The notes beneath the pieces are model-generated. The model did not search any database, was not told the DNA's origin, and saw only the letters and a list, made by a program, of their open reading frames with translations. Positions 7,558 through 15,227 of a DNA stretch of 45,114 nucleotides are shown piece by piece (position 1 is the first letter of the stretch; each line of letters opens with the position of its first letter). Made by a program: the position numbers and the translations under genes. This DNA is from an uncultured Bacteroides sp. (lineage in GTDB: Bacteria; Bacteroidota; Bacteroidia; Bacteroidales; Bacteroidaceae), in assembly GCA_900553815.1 (NCBI GenBank), contig USEY01000022.1, forward strand, positions 1 to 45,114, given 5' to 3'.

Positions 7558-8190
7558 ATGAATATGCAAGAATTGTACAATCTGATGTATGGAGACAATG
7601 CCAAGCGCTGCCGCCCCACGGACTTCATTGCCCGGATAGAAGGCTGCCCCGGCTTTGCTGACCAGCCTTTGCCCGAATTGGCAACGGAGCGCGACCGTTA
7701 TCTCCGCCTCCTGTCCGACTATGGCTACATGCTTTATGCCGTGGGCCGCTATGAGTCGGCTGTGCCTGTGCTTACCCGTGTCCTCTGCCTGCATGAGTAC
7801 ACAGCTGACCGTCCCGAAGTTGTCTGTCAGTCAGCGTCCTATGAACAAGCCTTGTTTGTCCGCAGTTGTGCCCTTTCGGCCCTTGGCCGTAAGGAGGCAG
7901 CCCGGCAGGATGCCCTGTCGCTTGTGGCTCACTATCCGGGCGAGTTGCAGTACAGTCATCTGCTTCATGGCCTTGAGCTTTACTTCAGGAATGCGGCCTA
8001 CCGGAAGGTCAACCTCTATGCTCTGCTGGCGTTGTTTGCCGGACTGCTCATCACGCTAACCCGCCCTGTCGACCCCTCTGTGCGCTTTCTGGGGCATGTG
8101 TTGGCGCAGGGAAGCATGGCCATAGGGCTGGGAAATTATGTTTTATGGAAACGCAGGTATATAAGATGGAAAAGAAAACGGATAAAATAA
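7558..8190 (+). CDS. TPR-like protein with C-terminal membrane hairpin, 210 aa
   Basis: The N-terminal 140 residues are helical with TPR-like units: YGYMLYAVGRYESAVPVLTRVL at about 54-75 and ALFVRSCALSALGRKEAARQDA near 98-119. Two hydrophobic segments (about 148-165 and 170-190) and a strongly basic tail follow, so the TPR part is probably cytoplasmic and tethered to the membrane by its C-terminus. The start is 9 bp after the small membrane gene. The 3' end overlaps the next gene by 46 nt. Likely a scaffold for the other membrane proteins of this cluster; no specific role can be assigned. Confidence 0.75.
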   Translation: MNMQELYNLMYGDNAKRCRPTDFIARIEGCPGFADQPLPELATERDRYLRLLSDYGYMLYAVGRYESAVPVLTRVLCLHEYTADRPEVVCQSASYEQALFVRSCALSALGRKEAARQDALSLVAHYPGELQYSHLLHGLELYFRNAAYRKVNLYALLALFAGLLITLTRPVDPSVRFLGHVLAQGSMAIGLGNYVLWKRRYIRWKRKRIK

Positions 8191-9020
8191 GCCATGCTGA
8201 CCTTGTGCAGAAATACCTGAAGCCCTACCTGCGCTTCAGCCTGCCACTGTGTGCCTTGGAGACTACGGCATTGTGGCTTCTGCTCCGGTGCGGTTCGGCC
8301 TTCTGGTCCTTGATGCTGGGATTCTTGTTGCTGGTGGTTTTCCCCCTGCTGTTGCTGTGGCATTTCCTGTTCAGCCGCTGGTATCCCGGCCGATTTCTCT
8401 GTGTGCACGTCCATGTCTGGCTGGTCTGCATCAGCCAGGGGCTGATAGCCGTGTGGCTGGTCATAGGGCATCAGGCCACGGCAGCTTTCAGTGCCGGATG
8501 GCAATGGTTGGCTTGGTTGCCCGCTCTGGTGGTCTATGCCCTCGGTGTGGGCTACGTCTACTTCTTCGGCAAGCGCAACGAAACCGTTTATCTCACCAAA
8601 AAAATCCGGCGCCGCCTTCCTGCGCCCGGCTGGCGGGTTCTGCTTCGCACCTACCTGCCCTCTTTCCTCTACTGCGACCTTCTGCTGGCCGCCCTGTTGT
8701 TGTTTCACGGTGCGGTTGTCCATTGGTTACCGGTTCTTGCCGGTTATATGGAGGCTGTAGACTTTTGTCTGCTTCTGGTTTATATCTTGGCTTCGTGGCG
8801 TTTGCTGAAGTTGGAATTGATTGGTGATTTTTTTGGCTTCCGCTCCTATCCCTTTACTCTCTTGCAATTCAGTACTCTGATGCTTATGGTGTCGGCTCTT
8901 ATCGTTTGTTCGGCAGACTACGGGCAGGCCTTTTTGGCACAGTTCTTTGCCTTGGTTGGTTACTTAAACGCATTTTATTTCTATGAACAGGAAAAGACAG
9001 AAACCCGTGGCAACCGGTAA
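8145..9020 (+). CDS. Polytopic membrane protein, 291 aa
   Basis: About eight hydrophobic segments span the protein: roughly 32-50, 54-73, 82-105, 115-140, then after a basic loop (KKIRRRLPAPGW) 172-192, 196-222, 234-256 and 260-282. The N-terminal 25 residues are charged and cytoplasmic-looking. I recognise no transporter or enzyme signature. The gene starts within the upstream gene (46-nt overlap; an alternative ATG lies at 8164-8166) and ends within the next one (38-nt overlap), so the three genes are probably translated as a coupled unit. The transmembrane count suggests it could be the channel or core subunit of the cluster. Confidence 0.75.
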   Translation: METQVYKMEKKTDKISHADLVQKYLKPYLRFSLPLCALETTALWLLLRCGSAFWSLMLGFLLLVVFPLLLLWHFLFSRWYPGRFLCVHVHVWLVCISQGLIAVWLVIGHQATAAFSAGWQWLAWLPALVVYALGVGYVYFFGKRNETVYLTKKIRRRLPAPGWRVLLRTYLPSFLYCDLLLAALLLFHGAVVHWLPVLAGYMEAVDFCLLLVYILASWRLLKLELIGDFFGFRSYPFTLLQFSTLMLMVSALIVCSADYGQAFLAQFFALVGYLNAFYFYEQEKTETRGNR

Positions 9021-10071
9021 CTCCCGGCAGGAAGACGGCGAAATACATGCCTACCTGGCGCCTAAGCGTGAGCGTACTCCCTTGGCAGCGTGGAAAATAG
9101 TGGTACCCATTCTTGTGGTGTTGCTGTTGCTTCACTTCCGCCTGTGGTATGCTGAGGAAGAATGGCTGCTCCGCACGGCTCTTTCAGGTACTTCCTACCA
9201 GACCCTTTCCGGCATATGCACCCTGCTGCTTGCCCTGCTGGGTATGGGTGGCTGGATGCTCTATGCCCGGACACATTGTCCGCGGGAGAAAGGCGAGAGG
9301 CTGGCAGTCTGGCTGCTGATACACTTTTGCCGTGGCTGCTATTGGTCGGCCGGAGCCATGATTCTCTGTACCAACCTGCTGGTGGTCTTTCTGTTCTGGC
9401 TCAACCAGTGCTTCCTGTCAGCTCCCGTTACCCACACCTACTACATTCTCGACATGGAGTTGCACGACCGTACCCGCCGTTCCATGCCCGGCCGCTATTC
9501 AGGCACTGTTTTTCTCAACAACTTTTCCTACGGCGAAGTTCTTGTGACAGACAGTCTGGGTATCAGGCGTCTGTATCTTTCTCTTCCAAATACTGTCAGG
9601 CTCAGTTCCCTGCGAGGTTGTGTCCTGCAAGTGGAGACTTCCCGGGGTTGTCTGGGGTGGGAGAGGGTACACCGCATCACTCCGCTTCTGCGGGCTGTCC
9701 CCGACAGCAGCGGGTTGCATTCTTCTTCTCCCTATCCGGCCTCTGCAGCCGGTGCCGATACTTCCTTTCCTGCTTCCGATTCCTCAGAAAGGGCCTCACC
9801 GGACTCTTTGACGACAAAAAAGCTTCCCGCCTTTATCTATACAAGGCGCGATATTCGTATATTTGCTTTATTGCGTGGCATAGACCTGAAAGATACCTCC
9901 CGTGTCTGCGTGCAACGCCTGCGGATGGGGGTCGACAGTTTTCCCGTGTGGCAGCTTGGTGTGCTCCGGGCCGATAAGGAAGGAAGAATGCGCCGAATCA
10001 GGATACACGGACAAACGGGGGAAGTACTGTCCGACACTCTCCTGTCAGCTGTTGCCTGCCACCGTCATTAA
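8983..10071 (+). CDS. Membrane protein with C-terminal soluble domain, 362 aa
   Basis: A basic N-terminus (MNRKRQK) of about 35 residues is followed by three hydrophobic segments (about 38-55, 76-97, 118-143). A soluble domain of about 215 residues follows, with a beta-rich part (VFLNNFSYGEVLVTDSLG) and a low-complexity Ser/Ala/Pro segment at about 235-280 that looks like a flexible linker. The last 80 residues (from about FIYTRRDIRIFALLRG) are compact again. It overlaps the upstream polytopic gene by 38 nt. No family recognised. Last gene of the coupled membrane cluster; the regulator at 10122 follows after 50 bp with its own promoter-like box. Confidence 0.72.
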   Translation: MNRKRQKPVATGNSRQEDGEIHAYLAPKRERTPLAAWKIVVPILVVLLLLHFRLWYAEEEWLLRTALSGTSYQTLSGICTLLLALLGMGGWMLYARTHCPREKGERLAVWLLIHFCRGCYWSAGAMILCTNLLVVFLFWLNQCFLSAPVTHTYYILDMELHDRTRRSMPGRYSGTVFLNNFSYGEVLVTDSLGIRRLYLSLPNTVRLSSLRGCVLQVETSRGCLGWERVHRITPLLRAVPDSSGLHSSSPYPASAAGADTSFPASDSSERASPDSLTTKKLPAFIYTRRDIRIFALLRGIDLKDTSRVCVQRLRMGVDSFPVWQLGVLRADKEGRMRRIRIHGQTGEVLSDTLLSAVACHRH

Positions 10072-10077
10072 AAAACA

Positions 10078-10085
10078 TACATTTG
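10078..10085 (+). promoter_or_regulatory. Promoter -7 box for the TPR-HTH regulator
   Basis: TACATTTG matches the Bacteroides -7 consensus TAnnTTTG and lies 36 bp before the start codon at 10122. A TTG at 10052-10054 could serve as the -33 element, but the 23-bp spacing is slightly long. Confidence 0.45.
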
Positions 10086-10121
10086 TACCTATACAACCCA
10101 ATACCAATAATTGATTGAATT

Positions 10122-11771
10122 ATGCTTGTAAGAAATTATCCTACCGCTTCGTTATGTCTTCTTCTTTTTGCTTTCCTTTTGGCCTCCTGTGGCCCTAACC
10201 GCCAGGTGTCACTGGCCGAGAAACTGATGGCCGAACGGCTGACCGACAGTGCCATAGCCGTAATGGAAAGCATTGAAGACCCCTTGCGGCTCTCTGACCG
10301 CGACTATGCGCTCTACGCCCTGCTCCGGGCGGAGGCTTCCCATCGCAAGGGAGAGCTCACCGCCTCTACCGATACCCTGCTGTTGCCTGCCATCAACTAT
10401 TTCACCCGTTCGGGCGATTCCGCCTATGCCGAGCGGGCACTCTACTGTAAAGGCCATCTGGAGCGCCGCCTTTACCGCATGGAAGCCTCCATACAATCCT
10501 TCCTGCGTGCTCTGCTGTTCCTGCAGGACAGGCAGGACTATGAGCAGCTCTACCGCGTCAATACCTGGCTGGGGGTGGTCTGCATGAACCAAGGCGACTA
10601 TGTGGCCAAGGTGAAATATTCCAAAGCCGCCCTTCAGGCTGCCCTTAACCTGGGCAATGTGTTCTATAAGAACATGGCCCTGTGCGACATTTCCACCGGC
10701 TATTATTTTCAGGGTCGGCAGGACAGTGCCCTCTACTATGCTCAGAAAGCCTACGATGCCGCTCTGGCCGACTCTGTGCCTCGCCAGCTGCTGCATGTCT
10801 ATAATAACCTGGGCAGCATCTATGCCGAGCTGCACCAGCCTGCCAAAGCTTTGGAATACATAGAACGTTCCATGGCTTTGCGTCCTGCTTCTGATACGGA
10901 AGCCATCATGAGCCTCTATACCACCAAGAGCTACCTCTTCGGGCAGATGGGCCGCTATGACTCTGCCCATTATTATTACGAGCTGGCCATGCAGAGCACC
11001 TCGCCCAGCGTACAGGCTGATGCCTGCCGCTACATGTCGGCCATACAGCACCAGACGGGCAATGACCGAGAGGCCTACGAGCTGCTTTCGCGCTTCGTCA
11101 CCCTGGCCGATACCATCCGCGAGCAACGTCATACCGAGGAGTCCATAGCCTTGCAGGAACTCTACCGTCACGAACAGCTCTCGGTAGAAAACCTCCATTG
11201 GCGTACGCAGGCTGCCCGTCGGCAGGCCGACTTTCTGCTGCTGGCCCTGGCTTCCCTGCTGCTGATATGGTTGGTCACCATTGTGGGTCTGCTCTACCGT
11301 CGCAGCCGTCAGCGTGTAAAGCTTCAGCAGCGGCGTCTGCATACCCAGGCCGAGGAACTGGAGCAGGAACGTGAAACCTCGTCGCGCCACCGGCAGCGGG
11401 TTGCCGAGATGGAACGAAAGGTGGCATGTCTGAAGGAAAGCTTCTTCCGCCGCCTGAGCCAGCGCGTCCTGTCCGAGATAGAACGTGGCGGCAACATCAT
11501 CTTGTCTGATGAGGACTGGGACGACATTGTGCAGAACGCCAACACCATTTTTGACGGCTTCACGCGCCGCTTGCAACAGCGTTATCCCGCCCTCAACAAG
11601 GACGACTTGCGCTACTGCTGCATGGTAAAGATGCAGTTGTCGCAGGCCGAAATGTCGCAAATCATGCACTTGGAAAAGGATTCGGTGAAGAAACGCCTGA
11701 AACGTATACGCACTGAGAAGATGGGTGCCGACGGGGGCGTCACGCTGGAGGAACTGCTGAAGCAGTTCTAA
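10122..11771 (+). CDS. Transmembrane TPR-HTH transcriptional regulator, 549 aa
   Basis: The layout is characteristic of Bacteroides one-component membrane regulators. There is an N-terminal signal with a lipobox-like LASC (Cys23), then about 330 residues of tetratricopeptide repeats (for example YNNLGSIYAELHQPAKALEYIERS). A single transmembrane helix at about 369-392 (LLLALASLLLIWLVTIVGLL) leads to a coiled coil (about 395-450) and a C-terminal helix-turn-helix at about 475-540 (DLRYCCMVKMQLSQAEMSQIMHLEKDSVKKRLKRIRTEK). Such proteins are thought to sense an envelope signal with the TPR part and bind DNA from the membrane. It may control the membrane cluster upstream or the porin operon downstream; the ligand is unknown. 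The lipobox and a membrane-crossing topology are hard to reconcile, so the N-terminus may be an uncleaved anchor. Confidence 0.85.
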   Translation: MLVRNYPTASLCLLLFAFLLASCGPNRQVSLAEKLMAERLTDSAIAVMESIEDPLRLSDRDYALYALLRAEASHRKGELTASTDTLLLPAINYFTRSGDSAYAERALYCKGHLERRLYRMEASIQSFLRALLFLQDRQDYEQLYRVNTWLGVVCMNQGDYVAKVKYSKAALQAALNLGNVFYKNMALCDISTGYYFQGRQDSALYYAQKAYDAALADSVPRQLLHVYNNLGSIYAELHQPAKALEYIERSMALRPASDTEAIMSLYTTKSYLFGQMGRYDSAHYYYELAMQSTSPSVQADACRYMSAIQHQTGNDREAYELLSRFVTLADTIREQRHTEESIALQELYRHEQLSVENLHWRTQAARRQADFLLLALASLLLIWLVTIVGLLYRRSRQRVKLQQRRLHTQAEELEQERETSSRHRQRVAEMERKVACLKESFFRRLSQRVLSEIERGGNIILSDEDWDDIVQNANTIFDGFTRRLQQRYPALNKDDLRYCCMVKMQLSQAEMSQIMHLEKDSVKKRLKRIRTEKMGADGGVTLEELLKQF

Positions 11772-11811
11772 GCATCGAAGGGGTGTCCAAATAGAAATAA
11801 ATCCATCTAAC

Positions 11812-11943
11812 TCTCCTCCTTCCAGAAAGAGGGGAGCCCAACGAACGGGCTGTAATGCTGCCATGATGCTTAGTATATCAAAGTTTTACGTAATCACCTG
11901 CCATCTCCTCCTATTAGGAACTCTTTCTTCTGGAAGGAGGAGA
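11812..11943. repeat. Inverted repeat with 16-bp perfect arms plus a partial third copy
   Basis: TCTCCTCCTTCCAGAA at 11812-11827 recurs as its exact reverse complement at 11928-11943. A third, partial copy (TCTCCTCCT) lies at 11904-11912 in direct orientation. The arms are 100 bp apart. The arm sequence resembles an anti-Shine-Dalgarno/Shine-Dalgarno pair, so an RNA fold would hide such a site, but no gene uses it. It may be a decayed miniature element. Confidence 0.65.
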
Positions 11944-12138
11944 ACTTAAGATACCCCAATTTTGATATTCTCATTGGCCTGATTTTTTTTTCCCGTTCGT
12001 TTCTTTGTCAGAAATATGAATTGTATATTTTTCTTACATAATCGAAAAGAGTGTACCGGGTGAAATAATTCTTTATCCGCATTCTTTTCCTTACCCGTGT
12101 ATGGGCAACGTCATTACTCCTTTCCGGGACCCACTTTG

Positions 12139-12175
12139 TTCGTTCCTTCTTCGTTCCTTGTTCGTTCTTTCTTCG
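12139..12175 (+). repeat. 11-bp tandem repeat, about 3.4 units
   Basis: Units TTCGTTCCTTC (12139-12149), TTCGTTCCTTG (12150-12160) and TTCGTTCTTTC (12161-12171), then a partial TTCG. On the other strand this is a purine-rich GAACGAAGAAG-type repeat. No coding role is visible. Confidence 0.8.
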
Positions 12176-12525
12176 CTTTTGGGTACCTTTATTCGAAGGA
12201 GTAACGAAGCAGATACGTCTGAGGGGCGATTGGGGTAGGTCGGAGGGCCGGAAATGGCAGGGTGGGGCATTTTTTGAAATTTGGACAAGATTCTAAAAGG
12301 TGTAAGGGTGGATGTATTGTTGGTTTGTAATAGAAACTGATTTTTACTTAAACTTCTGCTGTTCTCATACCATTGTGCATTGGTAAATGTCGGATGAGGC
12401 AGATGTTGTATGTATGCCTTCACTAATGGTCAGGATTACAATCTTGATATGAACATCCATTAGTTTTTTCACTGCCGATACCTACTTATGGCGATGCCCC
12501 GCCCTTGTTATACTCTCTTTTAGGT

Positions 12526-12557
12526 ATTGTTGCCTTTTTTAACCCTTTCTACCTTTG
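12526..12557 (+). promoter_or_regulatory. Promoter of the porin-imelysin-cytochrome operon
   Basis: TTG at 12527-12529, a 20-bp spacer and TACCTTTG at 12550-12557 match the Bacteroides housekeeping promoter. Transcription should begin near 12563-12565, about 20 nt before ATG 12584. This rules out the longer reading frame that opens with the TTG at 12527, because that codon is part of the promoter itself. Confidence 0.65.
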
Positions 12558-12583
12558 CGGCAACAAAAATTAATGAAAACGAC

Positions 12584-13942
12584 ATGAGAAAGAGTATTTG
12601 TACGAGTGCCGCCTGCCTGCTGCTGTTGGTGCAGGGAGCCGGGGCGGCAGCGGGGCAGGAGCCGGGACAACAGACAGAGGCGCGGCCCGACACGACGGCG
12701 CAGGCCGACGGCTTCCGCCGCTTCCGCTTAGGGGGCTATGGCGAGGCCGTAGCCAGCTTCAAGGACTATGGCAACAACCGCTTCTACGGCTCCTCGGAGG
12801 GCAACCCCAAGCGCAACCGGGCCACGATAGCCATCCCCCGCTTTGTGCTGGCCATGGACTACAAGTTCACGCCGAAGTGGATACTGGGCGCCGAGATAGA
12901 GTTTGAGGCGGGTGGAACAGGCACGGCCGTGGAGATAGAGAACTCCGAGAATGGCGAGTATGAGACCGAGATAGAGAAGGGGGGTGAGGTGGCCATTGAA
13001 CAATTGCACATCACGCGACTCATCCATCCGGCTTTCAATGTCAGGGCGGGACACGTCATTGTGCCCGTGGGGCTGACCAACGCTCACCACGAGCCCATCA
13101 ACTTCTTCGGCACCGTGCGCCCCGAGGGCGAGACCACCATCCTGCCTTCCACGTGGCACGAGACGGGCATCGAGTTCTTCGGCAGCCTGGGGCGGGGCTA
13201 TGCGGCCTTCGACTACCAGGTGCTGGTGGTGGCCGGGCTCAACGCCAACGGCTTCGACCGCAACAGCTGGGTGGCCGGCGGCAAGCAGGGACTGTTTGAG
13301 GAGGACAACTTCACCTCGCCCGGCTATGTCGTGCGCGTGGACTACAAGGGCGTGCCGGGGCTGCGCGTGGGAGCTTCCTTCTACTACTGCGGCGACACGG
13401 GGGCCAACTCCGACAAGTACCAGGACTATGCCGACATCGGCGCCGTGCCCCTGCGCATCTATACGGCCGACGTGCAGTATCGCAACCGCTACCTGACGCT
13501 GCGGGGCAACGTGGTCTATGGCAACCTGGGCAATTCCGACGGGGTGACGGCGGTGAACAAGCGCCTGTCCAATGCCTCGCCCTACAGCCGCCTGACGCCG
13601 GTGGCCAAGAATGCCGTGAGCTATGCGGGCGAGGCGGGCGTCAACCTGCGCGCCTTGTGGGGCGGCAACGAGAAGGTGCCCGTCATCTATCCTTTTGCGC
13701 GCTACGAGTATTACAATCCGCAGGAGACCGGCGAGGCTGGTCTGGTGATGGACAAGCGTTGCCAGGTAAGTGCGTGGACAGCGGGCCTGAACTGGTTTGC
13801 CCTACCCAATCTGGTGGTGAAAGCCGATTATACCACGCGACAGATAGGTACGTCGAAAATGTTCGGCAAGTCAAACCGATATAACAGCGAGAACGAGTTC
13901 TCCATAGGGCTGGCCTATGTGGGGTGGTTCTTCCAGCGGTAA
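12584..13942 (+). CDS. Outer-membrane porin, unusually GC-rich, 452 aa
   Basis: A signal peptide (residues 1 to about 24) precedes a beta-barrel protein: alternating hydrophobic strands, many aromatic residues and motifs such as VIVPVGLTNAHHEPINFFG and TWHETGIEFFG, typical of phosphate-selective-porin-like (OprP/OprO) proteins. Start 12584 is chosen because the alternative upstream TTG lies within the promoter. The gene is far richer in G+C, especially at third positions, than anything else in the window. The C-terminus reads WFFQR: the expected terminal Phe is followed by two residues encoded inside a 16-bp repeat that also supplies the stop codon. As first gene of the operon it may provide the outer-membrane pore for the ion or substrate handled by the imelysin and cytochromes. 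The substrate is unknown. Confidence 0.8.
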   Translation: MRKSICTSAACLLLLVQGAGAAAGQEPGQQTEARPDTTAQADGFRRFRLGGYGEAVASFKDYGNNRFYGSSEGNPKRNRATIAIPRFVLAMDYKFTPKWILGAEIEFEAGGTGTAVEIENSENGEYETEIEKGGEVAIEQLHITRLIHPAFNVRAGHVIVPVGLTNAHHEPINFFGTVRPEGETTILPSTWHETGIEFFGSLGRGYAAFDYQVLVVAGLNANGFDRNSWVAGGKQGLFEEDNFTSPGYVVRVDYKGVPGLRVGASFYYCGDTGANSDKYQDYADIGAVPLRIYTADVQYRNRYLTLRGNVVYGNLGNSDGVTAVNKRLSNASPYSRLTPVAKNAVSYAGEAGVNLRALWGGNEKVPVIYPFARYEYYNPQETGEAGLVMDKRCQVSAWTAGLNWFALPNLVVKADYTTRQIGTSKMFGKSNRYNSENEFSIGLAYVGWFFQR

Positions 13943-13971
13943 GCGGTTAGTGGTTAGCGGTAAGCGGTTAG
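13935..13971 (+). repeat. 16-bp direct repeat overlapping the porin stop codon
   Basis: AGCGGTAAGCGGTTAG occurs at 13935-13950 and again at 13956-13971 (21-bp period). The first copy contains the porin stop codon TAA (13940-13942). The junction sequence AGCGGTTAGTGGTTAG (13942-13957) is found again at 44739-44754. Confidence 0.85.
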
Positions 13972-13981
13972 CCCCTGACTC

Positions 13982-14013
13982 ATAAACTTATAAACTAATA
14001 AACTCATAAACTA
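13982..14013 (+). repeat. 8-bp tandem array, four units, ATAAACTN
   Basis: Units ATAAACTT, ATAAACTA, ATAAACTC and ATAAACTA end 2 bp before the imelysin start codon, so the array fills the place of the ribosome binding site. Same period and core as the arrays at 168-199 and 44778-44801. Confidence 0.85.
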
Positions 14014-14015
14014 AA

Positions 14016-15200
14016 ATGAAAAAGAACATGATGTATGCGGCAGCCCTTGCCATGGGGCTTGCCTTCGCTGCCACGTCGTGCAGCAACAGTGACGAACCTC
14101 AGGCGGTGAATCCTGCCGACCTGGAGTATTCAGAGCAAAACGCCAACAGCTGGCACAACTACATGGGGGTGGTGGCCAAGCTGCTGGAAAAAGATTCCAA
14201 CACCCTCTACAGCGATTGGAGCGAAGACTACAACGCCAGCGGTCGCAGTTATGCCGAGATATTCAAGGCACATGATGGTGAAGGCTACACCAGCGCCATC
14301 AGTTGCATAGAGCAGATACTGGACGGTTGCTGGGACATAGCCAACGAGGTGGGCGGAGCCAAGATAGGTGACCCTTATAACCTGTACAAGGCAGGAAAAA
14401 CTACGGAGGCACTCTATGCCGTGGAGTCGTGGTATAGTTGGCACTCGCGCGAAGACTACTCTAACAACATCATTTCCATACAGAATGCCTACTACGGCAC
14501 GCGCAACATGGGTGCCGGCATTGACGATGGCACCATCCATGCCAACTCCATTGCCGCCTTGGTGAAAGCCAACAATGCGGCACTTCACCAAAAGGTGGAT
14601 GCGGCCATCAAGGCAGCCTGGACGGCCATCCTCAATATTCCGGCTCCTTTCCGCAACAACATAAGCAGTGCCGAGACAGTGGAGGCCATGGATGCCTGCG
14701 CGGCGCTGGCCGGTGTGTTGAGGGATGATTCGGAAAACCTGAAGAGTTATCTCAGCACGAATTTCGGAGCACAGGATGCCGTGCTGTCGCCCATCGTTGC
14801 GCAGTATGTGGATGCCGTGGTGTTGCCCACCTACAAGGATCTGAAGGAGAAGAATGCCGCCCTGCGTCAGAGCATCGAGACATTGGCGTCGAATCGTACG
14901 GACGAGAACTTCAAAGCAGCTTGCGAGGCATGGTTGGTGGCGCGTGAGCCGTGGGAGGAGAGCGAGGCTTTCCTTTTCGGACCGGTGGCCAACAAGGGGC
15001 TGGACCCCAATATGGACAGCTGGCCTTTGGACCAGGAGGCTATCGTGAATATTCTTAATTCGGGTAAGTTTGACAATCTGGACTGGAGTGGCGACTACAG
15101 CGAAGATGACCAGGGCATAGCCGACAAGCAGAGTGTTCGAGGTTTTCATACGTTGGAGTTCCTGCTTTTCAAGGATGGTAAGGCTCGCAGTGTGAATTAA
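14016..15200 (+). CDS. Imelysin-family lipoprotein, circularly permuted type
   Basis: A 394-residue helical protein with a lipoprotein signal (ATSC near residue 22). It carries the imelysin signature GxHxxE as GFHTLE, with Gly376, His378 and Glu381, only 13 residues before the C-terminus. In canonical imelysins (M75, EfeO/IrpA relatives) this motif lies far from the C-terminus; a crystal structure of a Bacteroides ovatus imelysin-like protein was reported as circularly permuted, and this protein fits that form. The family is thought to bind metal in iron uptake rather than to be a peptidase. Here it would be anchored in the envelope. The di-haem cytochrome gene follows after 27 bp, an association also seen in proteobacteria. 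The metal and direction of transport are inferred. Confidence 0.87.
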   Translation: MKKNMMYAAALAMGLAFAATSCSNSDEPQAVNPADLEYSEQNANSWHNYMGVVAKLLEKDSNTLYSDWSEDYNASGRSYAEIFKAHDGEGYTSAISCIEQILDGCWDIANEVGGAKIGDPYNLYKAGKTTEALYAVESWYSWHSREDYSNNIISIQNAYYGTRNMGAGIDDGTIHANSIAALVKANNAALHQKVDAAIKAAWTAILNIPAPFRNNISSAETVEAMDACAALAGVLRDDSENLKSYLSTNFGAQDAVLSPIVAQYVDAVVLPTYKDLKEKNAALRQSIETLASNRTDENFKAACEAWLVAREPWEESEAFLFGPVANKGLDPNMDSWPLDQEAIVNILNSGKFDNLDWSGDYSEDDQGIADKQSVRGFHTLEFLLFKDGKARSVN

Positions 15201-15227
15201 GCGGATGATTAAACAGTGCGATAGCTT

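Larger units (their letters stand above)
11772..12525. other. Long intergenic region with several repeats
   Basis: About 750 bp without a credible gene. It holds an inverted repeat with 16-bp perfect arms (11812-11827 and 11928-11943), an 11-bp tandem repeat (12139-12175) and long purine/pyrimidine-biased stretches. A 110-codon minus-strand frame (12091-12423) runs through the repeats and has no domain or ribosome binding site, so I do not call it. The region ends in the porin promoter at 12526. Confidence 0.6.

Noticed and set aside
12091..12423. 110-codon minus-strand frame before the porin
   Set aside because: It runs through an 11-bp tandem repeat, is rich in low-complexity Arg/Lys/Ser, and has no domain, ribosome binding site or promoter.
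12527..12583. Longer porin start at the TTG of 12527
   Set aside because: This TTG is the -33 element of the operon promoter; the transcript should begin after it.
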